A DNA stretch of 49,119 nucleotides, taken from Oligoflexia bacterium. Its GTDB lineage: Bacteria; Bdellovibrionota; Bdellovibrionia; JABDDW01. The notes under the pieces are model-generated. The model did no database searches. It was given only the letters and a program-made list of their open reading frames with translations, and had not been told where the DNA came from. How positions within the stretch are numbered: position 1 is the first letter of the stretch; every line of letters starts with the position of its first letter. The position numbers were made by a program, and so were the translations under genes. Shown piece by piece: positions 1 through 8,632 of this stretch. The stretch lies in contig JADLCR010000019.1 in assembly GCA_020847095.1 (NCBI GenBank), forward strand, positions 1-49,119, given 5' to 3'.

Positions 1-40
1 ACCTCAAACACACAAAATGGCCTCAGATGCGAGGAGACGA

Positions 41-174
41 AATGGGCTTTTAGCGAAGAGCTCAGAGCCAGACAAGGAAAGCGAAAGAGTCCCGACGGGA
101 GTGTGCACAAGCGCACATGACCTAGGGACGACTGAGCTTGACGATGTATGGCGATAGAGATCTGAAGCTAAAAG
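41..174 (+). other. Nested inverted repeats, possible structured RNA
   Basis: This gene-free stretch holds four complementary pairs that nest inside each other: 47-54 with 167-174 (8 bp), 59-65 with 132-138 (7 bp), 89-93 with 125-129 (5 bp) and 101-106 with 111-116 (6 bp around an ACAA loop). The innermost stem needs one G-U pair when read on the plus strand and would have a mismatch on the minus strand, so plus is weakly preferred. I could not match it to 6S RNA, RNase P, SRP RNA or tmRNA. It may be a small RNA, or a folded 3' flank of the adjacent minus-strand tRNA. Short open frames cross it, but none looks like a protein I know. Confidence 0.35.
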
Positions 175-251
175 TGGCGCGGCCGGCAGGAGTCGAACCT
201 GCGACCCTCAGATTCGTAGTCTGATACTCTATCCAACTGAGCTACGGCCGC
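175..251 (-). tRNA. tRNA-Arg (anticodon ACG)
   Basis: The reverse complement folds as a full tRNA: a 7-bp acceptor stem starting GCGGCCG and closing CGGCCGC, a D arm with AGCTCAGTTGGATAGAGT, an anticodon loop reading CTACGAA (anticodon ACG), and a T arm with GGTTCGACTCC. Discriminator G is followed by an encoded CCA at 175-177. A34 of ACG tRNA-Arg is normally converted to inosine by TadA, letting it read CGU, CGC and CGA. It lies divergent from uppP. Confidence 0.97.
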
Positions 252-310
252 TTGCGAGAACTGATCCCGTGGTCTAGCATAAGGGTCTCTCCAAAAGCAA
301 GGATCGAACC

Positions 311-1111
311 ATGGAGCTACTACAGAGCGTTGTTTTAGGCATTGTACAAGGGTTGGCGGAATTTTTACCCATTTCAAGCAGCGGGCACTTAATTGTCATC
401 CCTTGGCTATTCGGTTGGCAAGATCATGGGCTGACCTTTGATGTAGCCCTTCACCTTGGAACCCTGGGCGCGGTTTTCATTTACTTTAGAAAAACTTGGT
501 GGGATTTGACCAAGGCCTGTTTCAAGCTCAATAAATTCAGGGACCTTGATCGCAATATCGATCAGAGACTGATTGTATATCTTGTTTTGGGCTCCATTCC
601 TGCGGCTCTTGTGGGTCTTTTCTTAGAATCCATTATTGAGTCCGTTTTTCGCCAGCCCTTGCTTGTGGCCTCCACTCTGGGCTCAATGGGAGTTGTTATT
701 TGGGCCTGCGACCGATTTGGAAAAAAGACCTTAACTGTTGAGGGACTCACTCTTTCGCAAGTATTGCAGATTGGTCTCGCGCAGTGCTTAGCTCTGGTTC
801 CGGGGGTGTCTCGCTCTGGCATCACCATGGCCGCAGCTTTAAAATTGGGTATGAAAAGAGCTGAAGCTGCAAAGTTTTCTTTTTTACTTTCTTTTCCCAT
901 AACGCTCGGTGCTTGTTTGTTGAAACTGCGGCACCTGACCGTTTCCGATTTAACTTTACAGTTTGTGATTGGGGTTGTGGTTTCTGGATTTACCGGATGG
1001 CTCGCAATCGGTGGGTTGATACGCTTTTTACAAAAACAAAGTTTCGGAGTGTTTGCGGTCTACCGATTGATTTTTGCTGGAATCATCTTCAGCGTTTATT
1101 TTTTGCGCTAA
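311..1111 (+). CDS. uppP: Undecaprenyl-diphosphate phosphatase UppP (BacA)
   Basis: UppP removes a phosphate from undecaprenyl diphosphate at the inner membrane, recycling the lipid carrier for peptidoglycan and other surface polymers; overexpression gives bacitracin resistance in other bacteria. The 266-residue length is normal. Both family signatures are visible: the Glu-containing LAEFLPISSSGHL segment near residues 16-28 and PGVSRSG at 164-170. The rest is a series of hydrophobic helices. The ATG at 311 follows an AAGGA about 7 bases upstream. The last 84 bases overlap, in antisense, the end of the HxlR-type gene on the other strand. Family assignment is secure. Confidence 0.97.
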   Translation: MELLQSVVLGIVQGLAEFLPISSSGHLIVIPWLFGWQDHGLTFDVALHLGTLGAVFIYFRKTWWDLTKACFKLNKFRDLDRNIDQRLIVYLVLGSIPAALVGLFLESIIESVFRQPLLVASTLGSMGVVIWACDRFGKKTLTVEGLTLSQVLQIGLAQCLALVPGVSRSGITMAAALKLGMKRAEAAKFSFLLSFPITLGACLLKLRHLTVSDLTLQFVIGVVVSGFTGWLAIGGLIRFLQKQSFGVFAVYRLIFAGIIFSVYFLR

Positions 1112-1750
1112 AGATACTGGCTTTGCCAAAGGAAACCACCGAAAGACCTCGTTGAGGTCACCCCGCAGCCGATACCAAATTTGATTGAGTGTCTTTTCGC
1201 CAATGACAAAATCTCGAACATCTTTAAATCCCACTTCGAGAACCAATGAAAGATCTGAAAATCCCTTAGCCCCTTCACAAAACTGAACCGGATGTCCCGT
1301 GGATTTTGAAAATTGAACGTAGAACAAACCTTTCGGGCCTCCGTGCAAAACCATTCCCATTTGTCCAAGAGCTTCACTTTCAAATTCAATAAGCGCTCTT
1401 AAAAAAAGAGTAATGGCTTCAATCCCCGCTGAAGGTCCAAGCTTTATTTCCTTTAAGCTAAGGTAAAAGAGCTCGCGACAAAGCGGAACCAATGCCCGCC
1501 CCTGAGCGGTCAGGGCATATTCCACTCGTGGCGGATATTCGTAAAATTCCTGACGGGCAATCCACTGCAACTCTACAAGCTGATTGAGCTTTCTTGACAA
1601 CTGATCATGTGAAATTTCCCCGATTCGTGATTTGAGCGTTCCAAACCGATGGGGCTCCAACGATAATAAAAAGAGAATTTCCAATTTCCAACGATCACCC
1701 AACTGATCGGCAACCTTTGAAATCGGTACTATAGACGACGCTTTGCTCAC
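1028..1750 (-). CDS. HxlR-family winged-helix transcriptional regulator
   Basis: The first 100 or so residues match the HxlR helix-turn-helix pattern: a GDRW(K)LEIL helix near residue 18, a RFGTLKSRIGEIS segment, a SRKLNQLVE recognition helix and a wing with EYPPRVEYALTAQGRAL. HxlR proteins are DNA-binding regulators, often of oxidative or aldehyde stress genes. About 130 more residues follow, unlike the usual 110-residue family members; their mixed pattern is reminiscent of an SCP2-like sensor domain, but I am not sure. The start is GTG at 1750, with no clear Shine-Dalgarno. It follows two barrel-type genes on the same strand. The 3' end overlaps uppP by 84 bp. Confidence 0.8.
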   Translation of the reverse strand: MSKASSIVPISKVADQLGDRWKLEILFLLSLEPHRFGTLKSRIGEISHDQLSRKLNQLVELQWIARQEFYEYPPRVEYALTAQGRALVPLCRELFYLSLKEIKLGPSAGIEAITLFLRALIEFESEALGQMGMVLHGGPKGLFYVQFSKSTGHPVQFCEGAKGFSDLSLVLEVGFKDVRDFVIGEKTLNQIWYRLRGDLNEVFRWFPLAKPVSLAQKINAEDDSSKNQSVDRKHSETLFL

Positions 1751-1822
1751 AAATTGAGAGTAATACAGCGGCGACCGGGATTTGAGTCCAGGAATCTCCT
1801 AGAATTGAAAACTAGACGTTGG

Positions 1823-2701
1823 TCAAAAGAGAATGCCCAGTCGGATTTGATCAACCGTGGGCTTTCGGCCGCTTCCAATGTTGGATGATGCAAAAACAAG
1901 ACGTCCAATAAAAAATTCGAAGCTATAGTCTTCGGTTCTGAACCCTTGCCAACCAATACCCACCTGAGCAATGGGGCCGGCCTCTAGATTTCTATTTGAA
2001 CCCCCGTAGCCAACGAATAATCCCACAAACGGAGAGCCTCCATGAAACCTTGAAGCTCCATGAAATTTCCAACCGGCGCCAAGCCAAGTGATGGGACTAG
2101 ATCCCGCTTGACTAGAAAGAAAGTTGTGGTCATAGAACATTGAAAAATCCCCTTGGGGAGCGGTGCGAACATCCATGGCGAGCCGAATGTTTATTTTAGA
2201 GCCAACTCCACTTCCAAGATCTTCTGATATTGCATGTCCGAGACCAATATATAAGCGATGATGGCGATTAAGATGCTGAAAGAGATCGCCGTCATAACTT
2301 TCAAGGACCTCCGCATCAATGATTGAAAGGACGCTGACAGAATCGGGATTAATATTCGCACCCTTTGGCAATTCCCCCTTCACTCCAGTGACGACAAGCC
2401 GAAAGGGATGACCCCAATCTCCGCGAATACCCCATTTATTGATCGTTTGAACCCGCAAGAAGTACACGCCCGAAGGTAAATCAACGTTTAACTTATTTTC
2501 TTTGGCTCTGAAGGATCGAATGACCTTAGAAAACTCACCGTCGTCACTGAGTTCGATTTGATATTGAACGGCCCGCTCGACAGGCTTCCATTTAAGCCTT
2601 ACTGGTTTGGCTTCGGCCGGAAACCCAATGATCATCGTCATCAAAATAAAAAGACCCTTGGTCAAATGCGCCAAGGGCCTCTCCGAATACTTTGTTTTCA
2701 T
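1823..2701 (-). CDS. Exported protein: FN3-like domain plus barrel-like C-terminus
   Basis: A hydrophobic segment near residues 16-31 ending in PAEA looks like a signal peptide. Residues about 32-105 read like a fibronectin type III or similar beta-sandwich (LKWKPVERAVQYQIELSDD, then SGVYFLRVQTIN and WG repeats). The C-terminal half is rich in alternating aromatic and glycine residues and ends in LGILF, the pattern of an outer-membrane beta-barrel. That half is clearly homologous to the C-terminal half of the gene just upstream (shared ISEDL, YDH, GYGG, FRT and FEF blocks), so the pair arose by duplication. Seven bases separate it from that gene. No specific function is recognised. Confidence 0.7.
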   Translation of the reverse strand: MKTKYSERPLAHLTKGLFILMTMIIGFPAEAKPVRLKWKPVERAVQYQIELSDDGEFSKVIRSFRAKENKLNVDLPSGVYFLRVQTINKWGIRGDWGHPFRLVVTGVKGELPKGANINPDSVSVLSIIDAEVLESYDGDLFQHLNRHHRLYIGLGHAISEDLGSGVGSKINIRLAMDVRTAPQGDFSMFYDHNFLSSQAGSSPITWLGAGWKFHGASRFHGGSPFVGLFVGYGGSNRNLEAGPIAQVGIGWQGFRTEDYSFEFFIGRLVFASSNIGSGRKPTVDQIRLGILF

Positions 2702-2708
2702 CTTCTAT

Positions 2709-3599
2709 TTAGAAATAAATACCAAATCTCAACACGTCAACGTTTGGTGTGGAGCTCACGCGAACAGTGCTTGAGCTAAATACCATCGTTTTAACCCAAG
2801 CAAATTCAAACGTGAAGTCTTTGGTTCGGAAGAACTGGCCACCGACACCAACTGTTAATGTTGGGCCCGCGTCTGTGAATCGATTTCCACCGCCGTAACC
2901 AACCGAGGCTTCGAAAATCGGGCTATTATTTGCTCCGCGATCAACCGTGTAGAACATAAAACCAGCTCGACCCAAGGTAATGTTAGAAGCACCGGCAGAA
3001 GCTGTGTTGAAGCTATGATCGTAACGCATAATCACATCAGCTTTTTCCCAAATTGGAATTGTATAACCAAAACTTAGGTGCGTTTTGGTTCCCACATCGG
3101 TTCCGAGTAGATCTTCAGAAATTGCGGGACCAATACCAATAAACCATTTATTGCGCGTCGACATGGTAAGCCCGCCGCCAATTGATGCGGTTTTTCTGGT
3201 TGGCGCAGTTTCTACTTTAGCCGTTGGCGCCACCGGAGCTTCTTCGGTTATTGAAGCCTGCATCTCTTTAGCCAAGCTTGCTGAAGCGTCGCCAAATTCG
3301 TTAGCCGATCCAACCGTGACTTCGGCCGTAGCTGCAGCCTTTCCGTTTTCGATACGATCAACGAACACCCTAAAGGATTCGCCGGACCGCTCGAGTCTCG
3401 GTAAGAATGTGTATTTGGCTTCTTGAGAGCCCGTTAGCTTCCAGCCCCGAGCCGTAAACGCGTTTCGTAACGCATCTCTAAGCTCTTGGCCTTGAGCCTC
3501 TACCCCTTTTTTAGCCACAGTCTTACGAACGTAAAATGTGGTTTGAGCAAAGCTCAAGGAGGTAAATAACAAGGTGAATAGAATCCCGGCTAACTTCAT
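2709..3599 (-). CDS. Exported barrel-like protein, paralogue of neighbour
   Basis: I place the start at 3599, where GGAGGG stands about 7 bases upstream and a clean signal peptide follows (MKLAGILFTLLFTSLSFAQ); the open frame itself extends 26 codons further upstream. Residues about 20-120 form a compact alpha/beta-like domain with a RDALRNAFTARGWKL helix and no family that I recognise. A linker rich in Ala, Pro and Thr follows. The last 140 residues look like an outer-membrane barrel ending in FGIYF, homologous to the downstream gene. Likely an outer-membrane protein with a periplasmic N-terminal domain; the role is unknown. Confidence 0.72.
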   Translation of the reverse strand: MKLAGILFTLLFTSLSFAQTTFYVRKTVAKKGVEAQGQELRDALRNAFTARGWKLTGSQEAKYTFLPRLERSGESFRVFVDRIENGKAAATAEVTVGSANEFGDASASLAKEMQASITEEAPVAPTAKVETAPTRKTASIGGGLTMSTRNKWFIGIGPAISEDLLGTDVGTKTHLSFGYTIPIWEKADVIMRYDHSFNTASAGASNITLGRAGFMFYTVDRGANNSPIFEASVGYGGGNRFTDAGPTLTVGVGGQFFRTKDFTFEFAWVKTMVFSSSTVRVSSTPNVDVLRFGIYF

Positions 3600-3725
3600 G
3601 TTGTAACCCTCCACGACGCGAGTCCATTGATGTTCAGTAACTGTAACCAAGTATATCGAATTTATTTCGCAGGGCAACGTCCAGTTCTTTAATTTGAGAC
3701 CTTTGTCAGATAAATAACTTGGAAA

Positions 3726-4790
3726 CTATTCTTTGATCCAGGCGTTTTGAGATTCTAATCGTGTTGCTGGAGCCAGAAACTCCAAGCCGGACTCCGAATA
3801 ATGGTGACTTCTAAGCTGTTGCAGAATCTCCGCTTCTAAATTTCCAATGATTTTCGACCGTCTTTTTTCAAAGTGTTCGAGCAAAAGCTTCAAAGTCATC
3901 TGGGTCTTCATTCTGGTGACGCGCTCGCATTGAGTCATTAATTCTCGACCTGCAAATGAACTCCGATAGCTTCCGATAAGCACTTGAAGGATGCCAGATG
4001 CAAACCCATTATATCCGTCACTAAACCATTTCAATGAAAGCTCTTCCAGCCCCGCTCGGTCTACGGCCCCTCGAAGCGCCCCAATAATGAACTTGCGACA
4101 GCTGTCAAAAAGACCATAAATCTTGCCATTGCAGGATTTTTCAATCCCCAATAGCGTGGAGCCAAGATCGTAATGAGTCGTAGGATTATTTGGATCCAGA
4201 ACATAACTCTGCGCCAACAGTCCAAACGCCTCATCTTTTTTGATATCAATTCCAAGCTTTTCTTGAATGATCATGAGCTTGGCCTGAAGTCTTAAAGACT
4301 CGGCTTGAATCCCCGCTGAAAACCGCTGAAGCCTGGGATTTCTGGTGAAGCCCAGTAAAGCCTCTCTAATTTCTGCCACCGTATGCCGCCTTTGGGTTCT
4401 TATTTCGGAGCTTGTCGGCTTTGGCTCAGCAGCCAGTTCATTTACTGTTACAGAAATTTTCTCCAACACTTCTGTCGAGGCATGAAACTGTTCAATGGCT
4501 ACTTGTAGATCTGTATTCAGATGCACGCCTTCACTTGCGGCAGAATTAACCCCTAGTTTTCGAATAAGCTCACATGACGTGGCGATCGGGGCAAATCCAA
4601 CACGATCTTCTGGGCCAAACGCGCCCACAGGCGGAAGATCTTCAATAATACAAAACCCCGACATCCCATCAAAAAGTCGAGTTGAAACCATGGTCGCCGA
4701 ATGCACCACTCCCCCAGGAACCAAGATTCCAATCAGCAAAATAATCAATTGTTGGCCTAGTTTTGGGAAGGCACCCAAATGGTTCTTCAT
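3726..4790 (-). CDS. Exported protein of unknown function
   Basis: A 354-residue protein with a probable signal peptide (hydrophobic residues 15-32, cleavage after VHSA). After that it is mostly polar and probably helical, with a TPR-like stretch near residues 190-220 (AFGLLAQSYVLDPNN, then THYDLGSTLLG). Cysteines at several positions would suit a periplasmic or surface location. I recognise no family. No convincing ribosome binding site precedes the ATG at 4790. It is divergent from the membrane protein at 4933 and not obviously in an operon with the barrel genes downstream. Confidence 0.6.
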   Translation of the reverse strand: MKNHLGAFPKLGQQLIILLIGILVPGGVVHSATMVSTRLFDGMSGFCIIEDLPPVGAFGPEDRVGFAPIATSCELIRKLGVNSAASEGVHLNTDLQVAIEQFHASTEVLEKISVTVNELAAEPKPTSSEIRTQRRHTVAEIREALLGFTRNPRLQRFSAGIQAESLRLQAKLMIIQEKLGIDIKKDEAFGLLAQSYVLDPNNPTTHYDLGSTLLGIEKSCNGKIYGLFDSCRKFIIGALRGAVDRAGLEELSLKWFSDGYNGFASGILQVLIGSYRSSFAGRELMTQCERVTRMKTQMTLKLLLEHFEKRRSKIIGNLEAEILQQLRSHHYSESGLEFLAPATRLESQNAWIKE

Positions 4791-4932
4791 CGCTGCATCT
4801 ATATAAGCAATCTTTAAGCCCGCTCAGTTGCCACTACGTTGCGCATTTCAAGCCCAAAGTAGAGGCAATCAAAAGCCCTTGTGACAAAATTTGGCTCTTT
4901 TTAATTTCATTAAGAATTCCGAGAAGTCATAC

Positions 4933-5694
4933 ATGAATCGTGTCTACATCGTGCTTCTCATTACGGCAGCGCTTGCTGTTTCTAGTGTAGGGGCCACCTT
5001 TTCGATCGCCGGTCTCGCGCAGCTTTTTGCTGGGGCTTCATTTTCTGTGGTGCTCATGGCCGCCTCTTTAGAGTTTTCCAAACTTGTTGTTGCCGGATTT
5101 CTATATCGCTATTGGGGTCATATTAATCATTTAATGCGCACTTACTTATGCGTAGCGCTTGGAATCCTTGTGGCCATTACCAGTATGGGTATTTTTGGTT
5201 ACTTATCCAAAGCTTACCAAACTTCGTCGCTCCAGCTGGTTGGGCTGAATGCAAGGGTCAATACGCTAAAGAATGAATATCAAAGAATTCAAGACGAAAT
5301 TGCTCAAACCCAGGCATTTATTGATAGCGTCCCTCGATCGCGCATTTCCAAAAAATTTGCCCTTCATAAAGAATCACAACCTCACCTCCGAGCACTCAGG
5401 GAGCGTGGCGAAGAGAATCAGCGGCAACTTCACCAACTAGAACTCCAAAGGCTTAATGTGCAAACTGAGGTCGGTCCCATTATTTATGTTGCCGAAACCT
5501 TTGGTACCGAAGTTGATCGGGTGGTTCGCATATTGATTCTACTTTTTGTCTCGGTTTTCGATCCCCTTGCGATCTGTCTCGTTTTTGCAGCAAATCTTGC
5601 ACTTCGTCTAAAAGAAAAATACCGTGGAAACGAGCGAAAAATTGCTGAACTCGCCTTAGCCAAACCCGTCGACCATCGCCGCAAATCTGCATAA
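4933..5694 (+). CDS. Four-helix membrane protein with coiled-coil domain
   Basis: The ATG at 4933 preceded by GAGAAG is the better start; the open frame could begin at a TTG 42 bases earlier. Three hydrophobic segments fill the first 95 residues, followed by a charged, Gln- and Arg-rich region of about 100 residues that is probably a coiled coil, and then a fourth membrane segment near residues 200-225. The second and third helices (SLEFSKLVVAGFLYRYW and GIFGYLSKAYQ) remind me of a conserved membrane protein found near structural genes in T4-like phages, but no phage genes surround it here. Function is unknown. Confidence 0.6.
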   Translation: MNRVYIVLLITAALAVSSVGATFSIAGLAQLFAGASFSVVLMAASLEFSKLVVAGFLYRYWGHINHLMRTYLCVALGILVAITSMGIFGYLSKAYQTSSLQLVGLNARVNTLKNEYQRIQDEIAQTQAFIDSVPRSRISKKFALHKESQPHLRALRERGEENQRQLHQLELQRLNVQTEVGPIIYVAETFGTEVDRVVRILILLFVSVFDPLAICLVFAANLALRLKEKYRGNERKIAELALAKPVDHRRKSA

Positions 5695-5743
5695 GACTTG
5701 GCTCTTGCACCGCCTCAAAAAAGGTGCTACCCGTAAATGAATC

Positions 5744-6712
5744 ATGAGTCAAAAACCGATTTCAGAGTTTATTGAGAAGCACTATCGTCATTTCAATGCA
5801 GCGGCCCTTGTCGACGCTGCAAAAGCCTACCGGACTTTATTGGATCAAGGCGGAAAGATGATGGTGACCTTAGCGGGCGCTATGAGCACCGCAGAGCTTG
5901 GAATTTCGCTTGCCGAAATGATCAGGAAGGACAAAGTTCACGCTATTACGTGCACTGGCGCCAACCTAGAAGAAGACCTCTTCAACTTAGTCGCTCACAA
6001 TCATTATAAGAGAATTCCCGAGTATCGTTACTTGACTGCAGACGACGAAGAAAAGCTCCTGGACCAACACCTCAATCGGGTTACGGACACTTGTATCCCC
6101 GAAGAGGAAGCCATTCGCAAAATTGAACGGGTTGTTATTGAAGAGTGGTCCAAGGCTAGTGCAGCAGGGGAATCTTACTTTCCCCATGAATATCTATATA
6201 AGATAATCAAAAGCGAGAAGCTTGCATCTCAATATCAAATTCCAAAAGAGCACAGCTGGCTCATCGCAGCTTGTGAGAAAAACATTCCTATATATGTTCC
6301 TGGGTGGGAAGACTCAACCCTTGGCAATATTTTTGCCGGCCGCTGCATTCAAGGAAAGTTGAAAGTTCAGGCGATGAAATCAGGCCTTCAATACATGATG
6401 GATTTGGCAACCTGGTACGGTAAGGCTAGCAAAACCCCCATTGGGTTTTTTCAAATCGGTGGCGGGATCGCCGGCGATTTTCCAATTTGCGTCGTTCCCA
6501 TGCTCCGCCAAGACTTAGCTCAAGAGGTCCCGCTTTGGGCTTATTTTTGCCAAATCAGCGATTCCACTACAAGCTATGGTTCTTACTCAGGCGCCGTTCC
6601 CAATGAGAAAATCACCTGGGAAAAGCTCGCCGCCGATACCCCCAAATTTATCGTTGAATCAGACGCAACGATTTGCGCACCACTGATTTTTGCTTACGTT
6701 CTTGGCCACTAG
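5744..6712 (+). CDS. Deoxyhypusine synthase-like (DHS family) enzyme
   Basis: Matches the deoxyhypusine synthase fold over its whole length: TLAGAMSTAELG near residue 44, AITCTGANLEEDLF near residue 65, and the C-terminal block ITWEKLAADTPKFIVESDATICAPL. Lys294 in WEKL corresponds to the catalytic lysine that forms the imine with the butylamine group. Archaeal and eukaryotic enzymes modify eIF5A; bacteria lack eIF5A, and characterised bacterial DHS-like proteins make homospermidine or related polyamines. Here the KHH motif of the classical enzyme after GGG is replaced by GDF, which fits the DHS-like branch rather than true DHS. A polyamine role is inferred. It ends 26 bases before the convergent SulP gene. 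Confidence 0.88.
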   Translation: MSQKPISEFIEKHYRHFNAAALVDAAKAYRTLLDQGGKMMVTLAGAMSTAELGISLAEMIRKDKVHAITCTGANLEEDLFNLVAHNHYKRIPEYRYLTADDEEKLLDQHLNRVTDTCIPEEEAIRKIERVVIEEWSKASAAGESYFPHEYLYKIIKSEKLASQYQIPKEHSWLIAACEKNIPIYVPGWEDSTLGNIFAGRCIQGKLKVQAMKSGLQYMMDLATWYGKASKTPIGFFQIGGGIAGDFPICVVPMLRQDLAQEVPLWAYFCQISDSTTSYGSYSGAVPNEKITWEKLAADTPKFIVESDATICAPLIFAYVLGH

Positions 6713-6738
6713 ATACGGGATGCTTATCGTTCAACTCG

Positions 6739-8493
6739 CTATTTAAAATTAACTCTATCTTGGGCGATAACCAAGGCCGCCTCAAGATTATTCGAAAACG
6801 CGAGCTTATCGGTTTTTTCAGTAATCCCCGCTCGAAACAGCAGCTCTTGAGGTTGCTTTTGGAGCCTTGCGATTATGGCCAGAGTTCCTTGCTTTGAAAG
6901 TCTATTGAGCGCATTTTCAAATGCCACTAGTCCTGTTTCATCCATGACGGGAACTGAATACATATCAAAAATCACACACTGAGTGTCCGATCTCACAAGC
7001 CTTAAAGTATCCATGGCTTTATCAGCTGCCCCAAAAAATAATGGACCTGCCACCTCATAGAGAACAACGCCTCTCGGAAGCTGAACATGCGGTGAAGCAT
7101 GCCCCTCTCCGATCAACTTGGCAGATGATATTGAAGCCATACGCTGCATGAACAAAAGCGCTGCCAATACAACTCCCACGGCCACAGCGATAACCATGTC
7201 AAATAGAACGGTCAAAACGAAGCACGTAAGTAGGACGGCGACATCAGAGCGCGGGGCTACTCGAACGATGTGAATAAAGCGTTTGAATTCGGACATATTC
7301 CACGCCACCATGACAAGAAGCGCCGCAAGTGACGCCATCGGAAGATAAGAGAGAAGGGGCGCAAAAAGCAAAACCGCCAGCAAGATAAAGAGCGAATGGA
7401 TCATGGCACTGATCGGAGTTTTGGCTCCATATCGAATATTTGTTGCCGTTCGAGCAATGGCGCCTGTTGCGGGAATACCGCCAAAAAAAGGCGTTACAAT
7501 ATTGCCTATGCCTTGCCCAAAAAGTTCGGCATCCGGGTCATGCTTTCCGCCCGACATTCCATCGCCAACGACAGCCGAGAGGAGCGATTCAATAGCTCCC
7601 AACATGGCGATGGCAAATGCCGATGGGAGCAATTGCCTGAGCGTTTCAAAGTTCAAATCAAAGTGTGCTCCACCAATTCCCGTCACCGACCAAGGGGCCG
7701 TGAACTGCGGAAGGATCTGAGGAATTCCTGAATGAATTTTTCCAAAAATATTGGTCGAAAATCGATTGCCAATGGTTGAAACCTCGAATCCAAAAAAATA
7801 CCCCGCCCCACCAACAAGCAATGCCACCGAAGACAATACAATAAGTGGCGCGGGAATTCGCTTTGTCACTCTTGGGACGAAAACAAGCAAAAGCAGGGTT
7901 CCTAAAGCCACGGCGACCTCATTCAACTGAATGGTCGGTGCTGCCGCAATCATAACCTGAACTCGCTCCAAGAAATGATCCGGGGTTTTTTCAATTTGAA
8001 GGCCCAACAAATCTTTGAATTGTAAGACTCCGATAACCGTTCCAATGCCTGCGGTAAACCCGGTAGTAACAGGGTGAGGAATAAATTGAATCAACTGACC
8101 AAATCGCAAAACTCCCATGGCCATGAGAATTAATCCCGATAGAAATCCCGAGACGAGCAGGCCCCCCAAACCATATTGATTGAAAATGGGGGCTAAAATA
8201 ACCACAAATGCCGCCGTTGGACCCGATACCTGTAGTGCCGATCCACCAAAAAACGGAATGATAAAGCCGGCGAAAATGGCGGTGTAAAGTCCGTACTGAG
8301 GCGGAACTCCGACGGCTATAGCTAACGCCATGGCCAAAGGGAGGGCCACAATACCAACAACAACCCCCGCAGATAAATCGGCCTTGAAAGTTGATGCGTT
8401 ATACCCTGAAGCCAAAGCCTCTTTTAGTGCCACGCCTGGAATTGAAATGAACTTTTTCTGTTTCTCAACGGCTCTAAGTAAGCGCTTTCTCAC
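6739..8493 (-). CDS. SulP-family anion transporter with STAS domain
   Basis: A 584-residue inner-membrane protein with the SulP arrangement. The first 430 residues are hydrophobic helices, including the early GVPPQYGLYTAIFAGF and SGPTAAFVVILAPIF signatures. A cytoplasmic STAS domain follows (about 450-560), with a FDMYSVPVMDETGLVAFENAL core. SulP proteins move sulfate, bicarbonate or dicarboxylates, usually with sodium or protons; the sequence alone does not tell which. No carbonic anhydrase or sulfate-assimilation gene adjoins it. It is divergent from the DGC-domain gene, with 139 bases between. Confidence 0.93.
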   Translation of the reverse strand: MRKRLLRAVEKQKKFISIPGVALKEALASGYNASTFKADLSAGVVVGIVALPLAMALAIAVGVPPQYGLYTAIFAGFIIPFFGGSALQVSGPTAAFVVILAPIFNQYGLGGLLVSGFLSGLILMAMGVLRFGQLIQFIPHPVTTGFTAGIGTVIGVLQFKDLLGLQIEKTPDHFLERVQVMIAAAPTIQLNEVAVALGTLLLLVFVPRVTKRIPAPLIVLSSVALLVGGAGYFFGFEVSTIGNRFSTNIFGKIHSGIPQILPQFTAPWSVTGIGGAHFDLNFETLRQLLPSAFAIAMLGAIESLLSAVVGDGMSGGKHDPDAELFGQGIGNIVTPFFGGIPATGAIARTATNIRYGAKTPISAMIHSLFILLAVLLFAPLLSYLPMASLAALLVMVAWNMSEFKRFIHIVRVAPRSDVAVLLTCFVLTVLFDMVIAVAVGVVLAALLFMQRMASISSAKLIGEGHASPHVQLPRGVVLYEVAGPLFFGAADKAMDTLRLVRSDTQCVIFDMYSVPVMDETGLVAFENALNRLSKQGTLAIIARLQKQPQELLFRAGITEKTDKLAFSNNLEAALVIAQDRVNFK

Positions 8494-8632
8494 TTGTTAT
8501 CCCCGAGCTAAGAATCTTGACCAAGTTAAAAACCCGTCAAAAGACCTAGATCCCGTTTCGTCGTTATTTTTATGAAAATTCTAATTTAGAATTTTATCGA
8601 AGACGACTCGTCATAATGATATTCTATTAGCA

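Noticed and set aside
1-120. Open frame from the window edge to a TGA at 118-120
   Set aside because: Short, unrecognised translation, and the region is better explained by nested inverted repeats.
1767-1818. Half-tRNA-like sequence on the minus strand
   Set aside because: The T loop is one base too long, the anticodon loop is 9 bases and there is no acceptor stem or CCA. Likely chance or a decayed remnant.
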